This document shows, piece by piece, positions 1-11,335 of a stretch of DNA of 64,000 nt. The notes beneath the pieces are model-generated. The model searched no databases and had not been told where the DNA came from. It was given only the letters and a program-made list of their open reading frames with translations. The stretch covers positions 60,859,373 to 60,923,372 of the forward strand of contig NC_081554.1 in NCBI RefSeq assembly GCF_963082655.1, written 5' to 3'. The number at the start of each line of letters is the position of its first letter. The stretch's first letter is position 1. The stretch comes from Stomoxys calcitrans. Taxonomy: Eukaryota > Arthropoda > Insecta > Diptera > Muscidae. A program made the position numbers and the translations under genes.

Positions 1-94
1 CGATAAATCGCATTGTGATAGATCCGATTGAAACTACAACATCCCTGGTAACAGAAGTTACATAGTTTTCTACACGAATGGTTAGTCCCGGGCC

Positions 95-272
95 TGAGAG
101 ACTTGGTACTACCGAAAACATTTCTTTGGGTATGCCTCTAGCGACGTGTAAACTTTCGGATCAGGCTCGAAGTGCAACGAATGTGTGGCCAAATCTAGAC
201 TTGAAGAGGTCAATCGCTTTGCTGTGGCAGTCTATAACAGACGTCTCAGTCATTGTGACCGTCATGACAGAA
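95..272 (+). pseudogene. LINE family A, RNase H C-terminal fragment (5' side of a split copy)
   Basis: Relic of the pol C-terminus of a non-LTR retrotransposon that carries RNase H. The reading frame gives LGMPLATCKL, then SDQARSATN and a WPNLDLKRS stretch. This matches, residue for residue in places, the inverted copy at 4008-4640 (VGMPLATC, WPNIDLKRSIAG). It stops abruptly at 272, where the 3' end of a mini-me element begins, and the same protein resumes at about 1655. RNase H followed by a Cys/His knuckle is typical of I/R1-type elements; the exact clade is inference. No host function. Confidence 0.65.
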
Positions 273-1648
273 AACAAGTACCAAGGCGTTAAGATCGGCC
301 GGGCCGAACTTTGGATACCCACCACCTCGGGTATATATATAAACCACCTTTCATCAACATCCGATGTAAATTGCATTCCTTATGTCCCATACCAGTTATA
401 TCGAAATATTTTCCGATTTGGACCAAATAGTAATCGGTACAAGTCATTGTTCAATTGTGTATAACAAAATATTGGTCTTTTTAGAAGCTATAACTAAAAA
501 TAAACCGATCTGAACCATATGCGACACGGATGTCGAGAAGCCTAACACAACGCACTGTCCCAAATCTTGGTAAAATATGACAATAAATGCGACTTTTATT
601 GGCCCAAAACCTTAAATCGAGAGATCGGTCAATATGGCAGCTATATTCAAATCTGCACCGATTTGGGCCAAATTGAAGAAGGACGTCGAAGAGCCTAACG
701 CAACTCACGGTGTCAAATTTCAGTGAATTCGGACTATAAATGCTCCCTTTATGGGACCAAGACTTTAAATCGAGATACCATATGGCAGCTATATTAAAAT
801 CTAGACCGATTTGGGCCAAATTGACGAATTATATCGAAAGGTCTAACACAACTCACTGTCCCAAATTTCAGCAAAATCGGATAATAAATGTGGCTTTTAT
901 GGGCCTAAGACCCTAAATCGGAGGATCGGTCTATATGGCAGCTATATCCAAATCTCGACTGATCTGAGCCAAAGTAACGAAGGATGTCGAGGGGCCCAAC
1001 ACAACTCACTGTCCCAAATCTCAGGAAAATCGGACAATAAATGTGGCTTTTATGGGCTTAAGACCCTAAATCGGAGGATCGGTCTGTATGCCAGCTATAT
1101 CCAAATCTGAACCGATCTGTTTCAATTTAACGAAAGTTACCGAAGGGCCTAACACAACTCACTGTCCCAAATTTCATCAAAATCGGGTAATAAATGTAGC
1201 TTTATGGGCCACACGGTCCACGGAGGATCGGTCTATATGGCAGCTATATCCAAATCTGGATCGATCTAAGCCAAATTGACGAAGGATGTTGAAGGGCCTA
1301 ACACAACCCACTGTCCCAAATTTCAGCCAAATGTAAATGTAGCTTTTATGGGCCTAAGACCCTAAATCGGCGGATCGGTCTATATGGGGGCTATATCAAG
1401 ATATAGTCCGATATAGCTCATCTCCGAACTTAACCTGCTTATGGACAAAAAAAAAAAAAAAAGAATCTGTGCAAAGTTTCAGCTCAATATCTCTATTTTT
1501 AAAGAATGTAGCGTGATTTCAACAGACAGACGGACGGACATGTCTAGATCGTCTTAGATTTTTACGCCTTACAGTGTCGGAAATGGATATTTCGATGTAT
1601 TGCAAACGGAATGAAAAATATACCCCCATCCTTCGGTGGTGGGTATAA
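273..1648 (-). mobile_element. Mini-me/DINE-1-like element with central tandem repeats
   Basis: Non-autonomous element, probably Helitron/Helentron-related (known for DINE-1; class assignment here is inference). Read on the - strand, the 5' end at 1648 starts TTATACCCACCACC, followed by a GTCY-type tract (1523-1541) and the GATCTAGACATGTCCGTC-like core. Then come about six ~150-bp central repeats (480-1430), each with TATATGGCAGCTATAT and TCCCAAATTTCAGC. Near the 3' end lies GGTGGTGGGTAT, and then a hairpin (291-311, AAGTTCGGCC-type arms) followed by ACTTGTT. It encodes no protein and interrupts LINE family A. Confidence 0.75.
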
Positions 1649-1654
1649 CATATT

Positions 1655-2110
1655 GAGGAACTGAAGGTTGCAAGTAACGACTTCTGCAGAAGCTGTGGAG
1701 ACGTCTAGATAGAAAACACTGTAGAACATCTGTTGTGTGTGTGTCCCTCGATGGCAGTCGAAAGGAGTTCCCCTTTAGGTTCATTTTTCTTTGAGAACTT
1801 GTCTGATTTAGCGGATGTGAAAATTCGCAAGTAGTTGGGCTTTTTAAAGCGATCTGGATGGTTCAACGGTAGGATCTAGAAGGCATTTTCCTGCTCCCGT
1901 TGTTGTTGTCTTTGTAGCAATGTGTTGTACACTGAGGCGGCAGCCCTTGCCGACGAAGGAATCCATCAGGTCAATCAGGTACGTACAGCCAACTGCCATG
2001 GCATTGTCCTGCTCCCATTCCTGTGGTATTACAATGAACGAAAACGTTTAAGTGAGTTTGATGGCAGACTGCCACTTAAACCTAAACCAACCTTACCCAA
2101 AGGCCTTTCC
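1655..2110 (+). pseudogene. LINE family A, zinc-knuckle C-terminus and 3' tail (3' side of split copy)
   Basis: Continuation of the relic at 95-272. Translation gives SNDFCRSCGD, an in-frame stop, then ENTVEHLLCVCP: the CxxC...HxxxxC knuckle found after RNase H in I/R1-type elements. It is followed by FFENLSDLADVKI. The 3' part (about 2030-2110) parallels the end of the inverted copy near 4010 and finishes in a degenerate CCTAAACCAACC tail. A stop inside the knuckle and another after KIRK show it is dead. Confidence 0.65.
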
Positions 2111-2125
2111 CAATCGAAGCCTTAA

Positions 2126-3120
2126 AATGACATTTCCTTTTCGAATTTCCACAATAGTCATAAGTGCGTGAACGAATGAATAGTTCATCCTATTGCGAGA
2201 GCATTTCACTCATTTGCATATTAAGTTGTTGTGATGATGATTTCACCTTTTACAATATTTTCCTCTTTGCTCGGTATGAGCCATTTGGAGGGGGGGAGGG
2301 AAGTGCACTGCATGCAAGCCGAGCATTGACGAGAATGTAATTTTTGCTTTGCAATTGCCAATTGGGAATGCAATTTGTTCGAAATGAGGGCATATACTAG
2401 TGCTGGAAATTACATTGCGATATTTGTAATGAAGTATGAATGATTTTTCCGGAGTTTACACACAAATTATATATACCATGATACATCAAGGCGTCATATT
2501 GTGGGGCAGTAAATCAAATCGAATTAAATTGAATTTCCCATCCAATTAATATCTAATTATAGGTATGATGAAGTCGAAATGAATGTCGATGGAAATCGAT
2601 TTTAATGATGGTATTTAATTGCACATTTTTATTGAAGAGTTTAGAGAAAGCATCGATAGACGAGCCGACATGTTTATAATCTTTGGCATAGATGGGTGTT
2701 GTTTTTAGTATATTTGATTTTACTTTAGTTTAATTTCCCCCCCTCAGAATTCATTAGAGACAGGTCACATGCGATTTGCATGTATCAAAATAAATATAAA
2801 ATTTAATTTAATTAAAAATTTAATTCAATTAAAAACAAAAATGTACACTAATTAAATTTTAAAGTCAAGATTGTATAAAATATTTCGAATTGGTAAAGTC
2901 AAATAAGCAGGTTTGTGACAAATGTAGAATCATGTCAATTTCTTCTATTAAATTTCACAAACATTGAAAAGGAAATTTAATTAAGAACAATTGAAATGTG
3001 AATAATTAAAATAAATTGTTGTTGTGTTCAAAATGTTATAAGAATTTTCAGAATTGAGATTGGCTGAGATGGTTATGTAGCCACTTAAATTGAAAGATAA
3101 TTGTCACAGTCATTTACTAT
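2126..3120. other. AT-rich non-coding stretch, nothing recognised
   Basis: Low-GC DNA with A/T runs and short TTAATT repeats (2800-2850), plus one G run near 2290. I see no open frame with coding character, no RNA gene and no recognisable repeat family. Confidence 0.5.
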
Positions 3121-3985
3121 TTATACCCACCACTATAAAATGGGGGTATACTAATCTAGTCATTGCGTTTGTATCACCTCGATATATTCGTCTAAGACCC
3201 CAGAAAGTTTATATATTCTTGATCGTCTCGATGTTCAGAGTCGTTCTAGCCATGTCCGTCCGTCCGTCTTTCGAAATCACGCTGTCGAACGCTAGCCTTA
3301 CGCGTCCGACCTCTATCGCGACTCAGAACGTCGAGACGATCAAGAATATATAAACTTTCTGGGGTCTTAGACAAATATTTCGAGGTGTTGCAAACGGAAT
3401 GACTAGATTTTGCCCAGATACTTAATATTGATGTAGGTCGTTGGGGATTGCAAATGGGTCATATCGGTTTAAATTCCGATATAGCTCCCATATAAACCGA
3501 TCTCCCGATTTGACTTCTTGAGCCCCTGGAAGCCGCAGTTTTTGTCCGATTTGGCTGAAATTTAGCACGTAGTGATTTGTCATGACTTCCAACAACTGTG
3601 TTAAGTATATCCAAATCGGGTTATAACCTGATATAGCTCCCATAAAACCCGGTCTCCGGGTTTGTCTTTTTGAGCCCCTGGAAGCTGCAATTTTTTTTCG
3701 ATTTGGCTGAAATTGAACATGTAGTGTTCTATTGTGACCTTCAACAATTGTACCAAGTACGTTCCAAATCGGTCTATAACCTGATATATCTTCTGTATAA
3801 ACCAATCTTTCGATTTGACTTCTTGAGACCTTACATGCCGAAATTTTTGTCCGATTTATCTGAAATTTTGCATTCGGTGTTCTGTGACGACAATTCTGCC
3901 AAATACGGTATCAATATATAATCTGATATTCCTTTCATGTGATCCGGTCTCTCGATCATTCTTGAAAATTATAAACTTTATGTAT
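3121..3985 (+). mobile_element. Mini-me/DINE-1-like element, 3' truncated, with a foldback core
   Basis: Begins with TTATACCCACCACTAT and the GGGGGTATAC complement, then the TATATATTCTTGATCGTC core and a short GTCC tract. The core then reappears inverted: 3156-3242 and 3319-3406 are near-perfect inverted copies around a ~76-bp spacer. After that the normal + order resumes (GATACTTAATATTGATGTAGG) with about three central repeats of the 'CTTGAGCCCCTGGAAGC' subtype. No 3' hairpin is present; the element ends at about 3985, against the inverted LINE A copy. Confidence 0.7.
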
Positions 3986-4007
3986 TAAGGGGCAGTCTGG
4001 CATCCGA

Positions 4008-4640
4008 CTCACTTAGAAGTTATTGTGATACCACAGGAACGGGAGAAAGAAGATGTCATCTGGTTCCTATCACTGAACCATCCAGATGGCTTCAAAAAGA
4101 TCAACAACCTGCGGACATCCGCTAAATCAGACAAGTTCTTAAACAAATGAGAACCTAAATTGGACCTCCTTCTGACTGCCTGTGGGGGTCCGGCGTCCTC
4201 ACATTTTCTGCAAAAGTCGTTACTTGCTGCCTTTAGTCTGTCAGCATGTTTTCCGATCAGTCAGTGAGCTGACTTAACGGACACAATGACTCAGACGTCT
4301 GTTCTAGCCAGCGATAGACCTCTTCAAGTCTATATTAGGCCACATAATTTCGGAGTGTTCACAAATCACACTTTGTGATCATCTATTATTCGTTGCCCTT
4401 TCGGGCCTGATCCTGAAAACCTAGCTAACATGTCGCTAGAGGCATACCCACAGATTTCTGTTCCTCCACAATGTGTAAGTTAGCTCCTAGTCTCGCAAGC
4501 TCAACTGCTTTACAATTCCCCAGCATATCTCGGACCACAGAGGGACACCCTTAACAGGCGAATTTTGAACTGTTCAGCTATCTCATTGAGAGATCTGCGG
4601 CAGTCGAGGACGATTTTTGAATTCAGAAATACATTCTCCA
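4008..4640 (-). pseudogene. LINE family A, RNase H to C-terminus, decayed inverted copy
   Basis: Read from 4640 downwards: a decayed RNase H (CKAVELARLGANLHI, VGMPLATC, WPNIDLKRSIAG), then SNDFCRKCEDAG and NLSDLADV close to the 3' end near 4010. Compared with the copy at 95-272/1655-2110, the part of the knuckle holding ENTVEHLLC is missing, a deletion in this copy. Many stops and frameshifts. It probably represents an independent insertion of the same family. Confidence 0.6.
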
Positions 4641-4659
4641 GTGGTTAAATGGCTGCCTG

Positions 4660-5440
4660 GCAGCCTGAGAAGATAATTATAATTTGTTGATTTCGAAAGG
4701 GGGTGGACCCTCCCCGTTACCCAAAAACACCATCGGGCCGCCCCAATCCCGAAATTCCCCCAAACAGACATATTGGACTTTCATGTCAATATGGGCCTCA
4801 AATGAAAGCTATTCGGGAGTAGATTACGAATTTGGCATACAAAATCAGTTCGAAGTATGCCTTAAATGAAAAATGCCCAAAAATGCCTTAAATGGGCATA
4901 TGACCCATCATGACTATATGGGACTCGTAGACTCGGTGATTCCGTAGAATCAAACACGGCTGAACCGATTTTCCTAAAATGTTCACCAATTGTGTAAGTT
5001 TGTCTGGAAGGAAACATTCACCCAAACAGATATATTGGATGTTCATGTCAATATGGGCCTCAAATGAAAGCTATTCGGGAGTAGATTACGAATTTGGCAT
5101 ACAAAATCAGTTCGAAGTATAGGGGGTTGCCCTACATCCCAAAAATGCCTTTAATGGGCATATGACCCATCATGGCTATATGGGACTCGAAGACTCGTAT
5201 GATTCCATCGAATCAAACACGGATGAACCGATGTTCTTAAAATTTTTCACAGATTGTGAATGTTTGTTTGGAAGGAAACATAGGCTACATAATGTTTAGA
5301 TATCGGATGGGGGCAGTCCCTCCCCCTTACCCCAAAAACGCCAACCAAAACCGAAAGTCGACCGATGGGCACAATATGGTTATCAAATTAAAGGTATTGG
5401 AGACTAGAAAACGAATATCGTATTAAAATTTTGGTTCAAG
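4660..5440 (-). mobile_element. TR125-type repeat element, internally duplicated fragment
   Basis: Belongs to the family seen in full at 20904-22997 and 35801-37247 but in reverse: blocks such as CAATATGGGCCTCAAATGAAAG, GGGGGTGGACCCTCCCC and GGCTGAACCGATTTTCC (the reverse of the family's 3' 'TCGGTTCAGCC' tail). A segment of ~262 bp is tandemly duplicated (about 4755-5016 and 5017-5280), including the GGAAGGAAACAT end. No coding capacity. Confidence 0.6.
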
Positions 5441-5444
5441 TACC

Positions 5445-5747
5445 CAGCGGACATTCTTATGGCCACCAAGAAGTGTAAGAAGGATATTAAAGCCCTCTCT
5501 GACGGTGGCACAATTCGCATCGTTTGAGTGCCGGGCCATAGCGGAGAAAGGGGGAATGAAAAGGCAGACGATTTGGCAGTGAAGGCCAGAGGAATGCCGT
5601 CGATAAACTTGGTTATCCCGAAGCCTTCCGGGTCGACGCAGTTCGATTTGAGTGCGTGGGCGACAAACGCATGTAACACTGTGGAACAGCGAAACAGTCG
5701 GTAGGACGGCGAAAATCTTATGGGGTAATCCGGATTGTGATGATCCA
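5445..5747 (+). pseudogene. LINE family B, RNase H fragment
   Basis: Translation gives CKKDIKALSDGGTIRIV, a stop (TGG to TGA, at 5527) and then VPGHSGERGNEKADDLAVKA, the last conserved block of a non-LTR RNase H, with the terminal Asp in ADDLA. The same region recurs at 46877-47149 with GNERADDLAVKASG. It breaks off at 5747, directly at the start of the ~695-bp satellite. An in-frame stop and frameshifts make it non-functional. Confidence 0.7.
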
Positions 5748-6692
5748 GCAATGGTGCTGGACGAAACAATACAATTTTCTATTTCCTTGAAAACTTAAGA
5801 GTATTGCTTCAAATTCGCATAATTGATATCCAAAAATTTAAAAAAGCCAACTTGAGTTTGCAATTGCTGGAACTTTCTTAGTTTTGCGAACTTCAAAATT
5901 CTGAGGACACCATTGGATTTGTCAAGAAAATCCTTTCCATAATGGTGCTAGATGAAGCAATACCTTTTGATATTTCTTTGAAAACGTTAAAGTATTGCTT
6001 CAAAATCTCATAATTTATATCCAAAAAATTAAAAAAAAAAACCAACTTGAGTTTGCATTTGCTGTAACTTGCTTAGTTTTGCAAACTTCACAATTTTTCA
6101 TACACCGTTGTGAGGAAAATCTCTTTCCGTAGTGGTGCTAGATGAAGCAATAATGTAAAGTTTTCTATAAAAAACATCTCAAAAACCAAATCTTTTTTGG
6201 CGTAAAAATTCAAGGTCGATTTCAAGGGCAAAAATGCTGTAACTCCTTAATCTTTTTGAATTTCGATAATTTTCCAGCATTCCGCAGTTCGAAATTCGAA
6301 AACGATTCCTACAATAAACAAAATTACTTAAAATTTCACATTTTATTTTTTTTCACTTTTTTTAGCAAAGGCTAACCCCTTGTAAAAATTTTAAATTTTT
6401 GATGCGAAAAAATTTTTCGAGTTGAGTATGCAGTATTGAAGATTGTGGCAGAAAAATAGGACTAGTGCAACTCCCATGTTTTTTCTTCAAAAAACAAGCT
6501 CAAAATCGCATAATTAATATTGAAAAAAATGCTAAAAAATTAACTTGAGTTGAAATTGCTGTAACTTTCTTAGTTTTGCGAACTTCTGAGGACATCTTTG
6601 AATTCGCGACGAAAATCTCATTGCGCAATGGTGCTGGATGAAGCGAAACTCTCTCCTTGAAAACTTTAGAGTACTGCTTGAAAATCGCATAA
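5748..6692 (+). repeat. ~695-bp satellite, isolated 0.95-kb piece (orientation 1)
   Basis: Same sequence as the large array at 47.6-63.4 kb: GAAAACTTTAGAGTATTGC-type blocks, GCAATTGCTGGAACTTTC, ACGCCAAAAAA, AAGGCTAACCCCTTGT and AAAAATTTTTCGAGTTGA. It holds a little over one unit. It starts at the phase 'TGGTGCTGGACGAA', the same phase at which the main array starts at 47562. It ends at ATCGCATAAT, where a TR125 3' fragment begins. Open frames inside are short and change from unit to unit, so I treat it as non-coding. Confidence 0.75.
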
Positions 6693-6693
6693 T

Positions 6694-6965
6694 CGGATGC
6701 GGTACCCCCCTAGGTACCCCATCCGAAATTTGGATACCAAAATTTCGTTTAAATCGCACTACCCATCTCCATGATCTGGCGTTTCTGAAAATTATGGTAA
6801 AGGGGAGAGTTCGTATAAAGTACTCTATTTTCACCACGAGATCACTATGCACCATCTGTGAGAATTTCAAGAAAATCGGTTCAGCCCTTTTTGAGTCTAC
6901 AAGGAACACACAAACAAACAAACCGATAAGAAAACCCAAACTGATTTTAATATATGAGAAGATAG
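6694..6965 (+). mobile_element. TR125-type repeat element, 3' end fragment
   Basis: Begins at CCCCCTAGGTACCCCATCC and runs through CGAAATTTGGATACCAAA, CTGGCGTTTCTGAAAATTA, AAAATCGGTTCAGCC and the ACACAAACAAACAAACCGA tail to TTTTAATATATGAG. This is the same 3' end as at 22700-22997. It abuts the broken end of the satellite piece. Confidence 0.7.
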
Positions 6966-7770
6966 TGTTTCCTAACAAAAGGTCGACTTTTGTCCGTATG
7001 CACATATATACGTGTTTTCAAATGCGTCATTACGAAACTGGCTCTTAACACCTCCAGTTTCTTAATGCGCTCACAGGCTGTTCTTAGGAAGTTTAATCAG
7101 TAATTCTAGATTTTACAACACTTGACTCCTGGTATGGCTGTGGCATTTATGCTGAAAGACGTCAAAGCATTTTGAGATTGAACTATCTGCCAGCATGGGC
7201 AGATGCCAAATTCGTTATCGAGAAATATAAAATCAATAATGAGAAGAATTAATGGTTTCAAAGTGTAGGTGTCAATATTATGTTGTATTCTTTCGAAATG
7301 GCGTTTAATTATAATGTCCTTGAAGGGCTTAACTTTAATAAAAGCCAACTTTAACGACCAAAACTTAATGTCGATTTGAAATAAGTTTATTTGACAGATT
7401 TCCTTAATAGAATTGTCAAATAATCCCATTTCAAATCTTCATACAGTTTTGTGAATAAGTCTGTAATTATTTATAAGGGCTATATGGAGTCTTACATAAT
7501 GTACAAAGTCAAAAATTTACCTAAGGTCATTTGCACTAATCCTTAATGTCCTTATGTCATATCGGATCCCTTTTTTTTTCAAAGGCCACCAAAAACATTT
7601 GTTGTTTAACCCATCTCCCCTTTAAATGAATATCTGTGTAATTTTTAGTATATATTTTAAAGCATGCTTTTAGGGGGGCCACCGTGACGCATGTTTAATG
7701 TACGTCACATAAATTACGTATACGTCACCATAATCATTCGCATTTAATAATTAATCTAATGCTGTTATCT
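6966..7770. other. Unique non-coding DNA upstream of the exon
   Basis: No recognisable repeat and no convincing coding frame. If 7817-8038 is an exon, this is the end of its upstream intron. The last ~50 bases become pyrimidine-rich (TCTCCTTCCTTC) as expected before an acceptor. Confidence 0.4.
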
Positions 7771-7816
7771 TTATGCTCTTATCTCCTTCCTTCTTTGTTT
7801 GTTTGCTCTTCGACAG

Positions 7817-8038
7817 GACCAGGACCAAGTACGTATTCCAGAGGAAACGGAACTTAACAACTCCAAAGTCACCGTTAACAGTACCAACAGCGGAAGTGGC
7901 GATGAGCAGCAGACAAATAAGGCCAGCAACAATACAACCAGCACCACCACGAACAATAACAGTACTACACCGAAACAGGCAAATGGCAAGAGTATAGTAA
8001 AAGATGAACCAACAAATGATGGAGATGATGCCACATGA
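7817..8038 (+). CDS. Probable terminal coding exon of an unidentified host gene
   Basis: A pyrimidine-rich tract (TCTCCTTCCTTCTTTGTTTG) and TTCGACAG precede 7817, a good 3' splice site. The open frame then runs 73 codons in phase 0 to TGA at 8036-8038. The peptide starts DQDQVRIPEETELNNSK and becomes a Ser/Thr/Asn-rich, low-complexity tail with clustered NST/NNT sites, ending KDEPTNDGDDAT. It is hydrophilic, with no membrane segment or known domain, and resembles the disordered C-terminus of a larger protein. GC content is clearly above the flanks. The upstream exons are not recognisable in this window. An in-frame ATG at 7799 exists but lies within the acceptor tract. I do not recognise the gene; it could also be an alternative last exon. 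Confidence 0.5.
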   Translation, partial: DQDQVRIPEETELNNSKVTVNSTNSGSGDEQQTNKASNNTTSTTTNNNSTTPKQANGKSIVKDEPTNDGDDAT

Positions 8039-8090
8039 TTCTCGGATAAAGCCTCTCTTAACTGACAAATGATGATGCAAACACACTCTC

Positions 8091-8110
8091 ACACACACAC
8101 ACACACGCAC
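8091..8110. repeat. (AC)n microsatellite
   Basis: Short AC dinucleotide run with one G interruption, in the putative 3' UTR just after the exon. Confidence 0.85.
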
Positions 8111-8381
8111 ATGGTTAGTAGAGAAATGGAGGGATATATGTATGGTTGGTTGTCGGTTGAATGGGTGCCTTGATGTTAAGGAAGTCCAATGATGAATGAG
8201 ACGAATGGTTGGAACATCAGCAGTGATAACCATATAAGCACATCACAGAAACACACCTTAGTAAAAACACCTTCTATTGAAAATTTTCAACTTTTTGTGT
8301 TTTTATTTTAATTTCATTTTTAATTTAATGTTTTTTGTGTTCTTCTGTTTCTTATTGTTTTGTCGCTAAAAATAGTCTATT

Positions 8382-8387
8382 AATAAA
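8382..8387 (+). promoter_or_regulatory. Candidate poly(A) signal AATAAA
   Basis: AATAAA 344 bases after the stop codon of the exon, with T-rich DNA before it and TATGTTTTAAAG after it. A second AATAAA at 8555-8560 is an alternative. Position fits a 3' UTR of ~370 or ~540 bases. Confidence 0.35.
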
Positions 8388-8389
8388 TT

Positions 8390-9075
8390 ATTCATAACGA
8401 TTATGTTTTAAAGTTAAATTCATGAACTTTTTAGCCCAAAACATCAAAATGCCAATGATTTAGTGAAGACAGCAATGTACGAATAAGAGTTTGGGATATC
8501 TATGTTTATTGTTACACGAACAGATGTTTGTTTGTTGAAATTATCATAAATTTTAATAAAGAGCCAGAAACAAAATAAAAAAAGAGAAAAGTAAAGGCAA
8601 AAAGAAAAAATGAACTTGAAAAGAATTTTTAACAAGTATTTATGTTGTTTCAGAGCGGCATCATTGGCAGTCACGTAGCATGAAATCTCCATTAAAAAAT
8701 ATTTCAACCACCTACTGCCAACTACTCTTTCACAAAAGAAAAATGAATTAAAGCCTAGGCATTTCTTCTTCAAAATACCCCAAGGCTTCGCAATTATTTG
8801 TGCTTCAAACATTCATATTGGATGGGAAACATAAGCAAATGTCAAAGATTTGGATATTGTTAAGACTCGCTGTGTTTTGATAAAAAGAATTGTAAATTAC
8901 TTTGTGGATGGAGACTTTTCAAGCACATTCGAGTTTGTATTGCTCTCTAAGAAATTTGAATGTTTGAGAGATTGGTAATAAATTCTTTAAATTAAAAGAA
9001 AACAATGAAATAAATAGGTGAGTAAGTGAGTTAAGAAGGCGAATTACGTATTCTCTTAATACGGGATATTTGAGT
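8390..9075. other. Downstream unique AT-rich DNA
   Basis: A/T-rich DNA with an A/G-rich patch (8570-8620). No repeat family or coding frame that I can support. Confidence 0.4.
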
Positions 9076-10265
9076 ATTTAGTTCAGCCGGGGTGGATGCC
9101 CAACACCTCGTATGTATATACAGGGGTTTTGAAAAATGCACCATTTATAAACTAAACCCATGTTAAATATATCGAAATATGGCCCAATTAAGTCCAATCC
9201 CTGTTCAAATTTTAATCGAATCGGGAAATAAATGGTCTTTATATGAATTCAAGACCTTAAATCGGGAGAACGGTGTATATGACAGTTATCCAAATATTGT
9301 CCGACCAGACTCAGGAAGGATGTGATGGAGCCTTATTGTAAAAAACTATAGTGAAATCGAGTTATGAATACACCTCTATTTGAATGAAGTGGTCTGTTTA
9401 TATCCAATTTATTTGAATGGAGTGATCGGTTTATATTCAAATACGGTCTGATCTGTATTCAGTACGGACGTCGAAAAGCTTAAAACAGGTTCTTGTGCCA
9501 AATTTAGGCGAACTCGGGTAATAAATACGCCACCTAAAGGCCCAACACTTGATCGATATATATATATCAGCTAAATCAAATATGGCCCGATAAAAACCAA
9601 CATGGATGTCGAGATGCTTAGCACAGTCAATTTGCAAGATTTTAGCAAAATCGGCCAATAAATGCATCTTTTTTGGGGCCAACAACTTTAATCGGGAGAT
9701 CGGTATATACTCGTATGGCAATCAGGCCCGCAGACAAACGAAAAATATTTAAGTGAAATAAAGCTTTAGAAAAACTTTGTCCGGCCTCCGTGCATCTCGT
9801 GGCTACGTCTATGGTGACAGTTTTATCCAAATATTGACTGATCGGAACCATATACGACACGTATATCGAAGCGCCCAACATAACTCGTATATGCAAAATT
9901 TTAGAAAACTTGGAAAATAAATGCGGGTACGTCAGCTATATCAAATTTTAAACCGATCTACTTAAATCGGTAGATATTAAAGCTATGTCCAAATACAGAC
10001 CGATCTGAACCATATTCGACAAGGATGTCGAGGGGCCTAACCCAACCCATTGTTTGCGCCTGTAAGGGGTTGAAAACAGTATATACGTCAGCTATATCTA
10101 AATATAGCCTGATTCAGACCATACTCGATATGGACATTGAGGGTTCTAATATAACACTCTTTGCCAAATCTGACAATAAATGCGCCTTTATTGGGTATAG
10201 GCCCTTAAATCGGAATATTAGTCATATGGGTGCCATAACAAGATATAATCCGATATAGACCTTTT
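9076..10265 (-). mobile_element. Mini-me-like element, diverged, 3' end and central repeats
   Basis: Starts with a decayed reversed 3' end (TTCAGCCGGGGTGGATGCCC, ACACCTCGTATG) and holds about seven degraded central repeats (ACCGATCTGAACCATA, GGCAGCTATATC relatives). Divergence is higher than in the elements at 11-13 kb and 17-19 kb, suggesting an older copy. No 5' end is found; it runs to a second 3' hairpin relic at about 10266. Confidence 0.6.
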
Positions 10266-11335
10266 GGGCCGGGCCGAATTCTTTACACCCTTCGAATCGA
10301 ATGTGTCATGTTCTTTGAATGTCCGTTTCAAATATATAGGAGATTTATTAAGTTGTAGACCGATATGGAACGTAGTTCTTATCGTTAGAAAGCGTATAAT
10401 AATACCACATCCAAAATTTCAGGCAAATTGAGTAATAATTGCGCGCTCCAGAGGCCCAGAAAGTCAAATTGGGAGCTCGGTTTATATGGCAGCTATATCA
10501 GGTTATGAATCGATTTAGACCATACTTGGCATAGTTAATGCAAGCCTAAACAAAACGCTACGTGCGAAATATCAGCGAGGTTGGAAAAGAATTCCGCCCT
10601 CTAGAAGCTCAAGAAGTCTAATCGGGTTTAAATCGGCCTATAACCGGATACGAGTATAGTTTCCATATAAACCGATGTTCAGATTATACTTCTTGAGCCT
10701 CTAAAATTGAAATATTGCTCGTGGTGTTTTGGCACAACCTCCAACAACTGTGCAAAGTACGGTTGAAATCGGTTCATAACCTGATATAGCTGCCATATAG
10801 ACCGATCTGCCGATAAAGGGTCTGAAGCCCATTAAAGCTTTATATTTTATCCGATTTTGATGAAATTTAAAACAGTAAGTAGTTTTAGGCCTACCAACAT
10901 TTGACCGAAATATGGTTCAGATCGGACTATATTTAGATACAACTGCGCTATAGATCGATCTTCCGATAAAGGGTCTGAAGCCCATAAAAGCTATTTATTA
11001 TCCGATTGCGCTGAAATTCGATATAGTGGGTAGTTTAAGGTCTCCCGACATCCACCCCATATATGGTTTGGAATGAACTATATTTAGATATAGCTGCCAT
11101 ATAGACCGATCTTCCGATAAAGGGTCTGAAGCCCATAAAAGCGTTATTTTTTATCCAAATTCACTGAAACTTGAAAATGTCAGTAGTTTTAGGCCACCCA
11201 CCATCCGACCCAAATATGGTACAAATAGGACTGTATTTAGATATATCTGTCATGTAGACCGATATGCCGGTAAGGGGCTGAAGCTCATAAAATCGATATT
11301 AATTACCCGATTTTATTGAAATTTGAAATACAAAA
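10266..11335. mobile_element. Mini-me mosaic with an internal orientation switch
   Basis: Opens with a reversed 3' hairpin (GGGCCGGGCCGAATTC). 10330-10640 holds central repeats in - orientation. At ~10640 the orientation flips: 10650-11335 holds four central repeats in + orientation (CTTCTTGAGCCTC, then CCGATAAAGGGTCTGAAGCCC with GATATAGCTGCCATATAGACC). The next element is - again. A fold-back rearrangement or opposed nested insertions would explain it. Confidence 0.55.
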
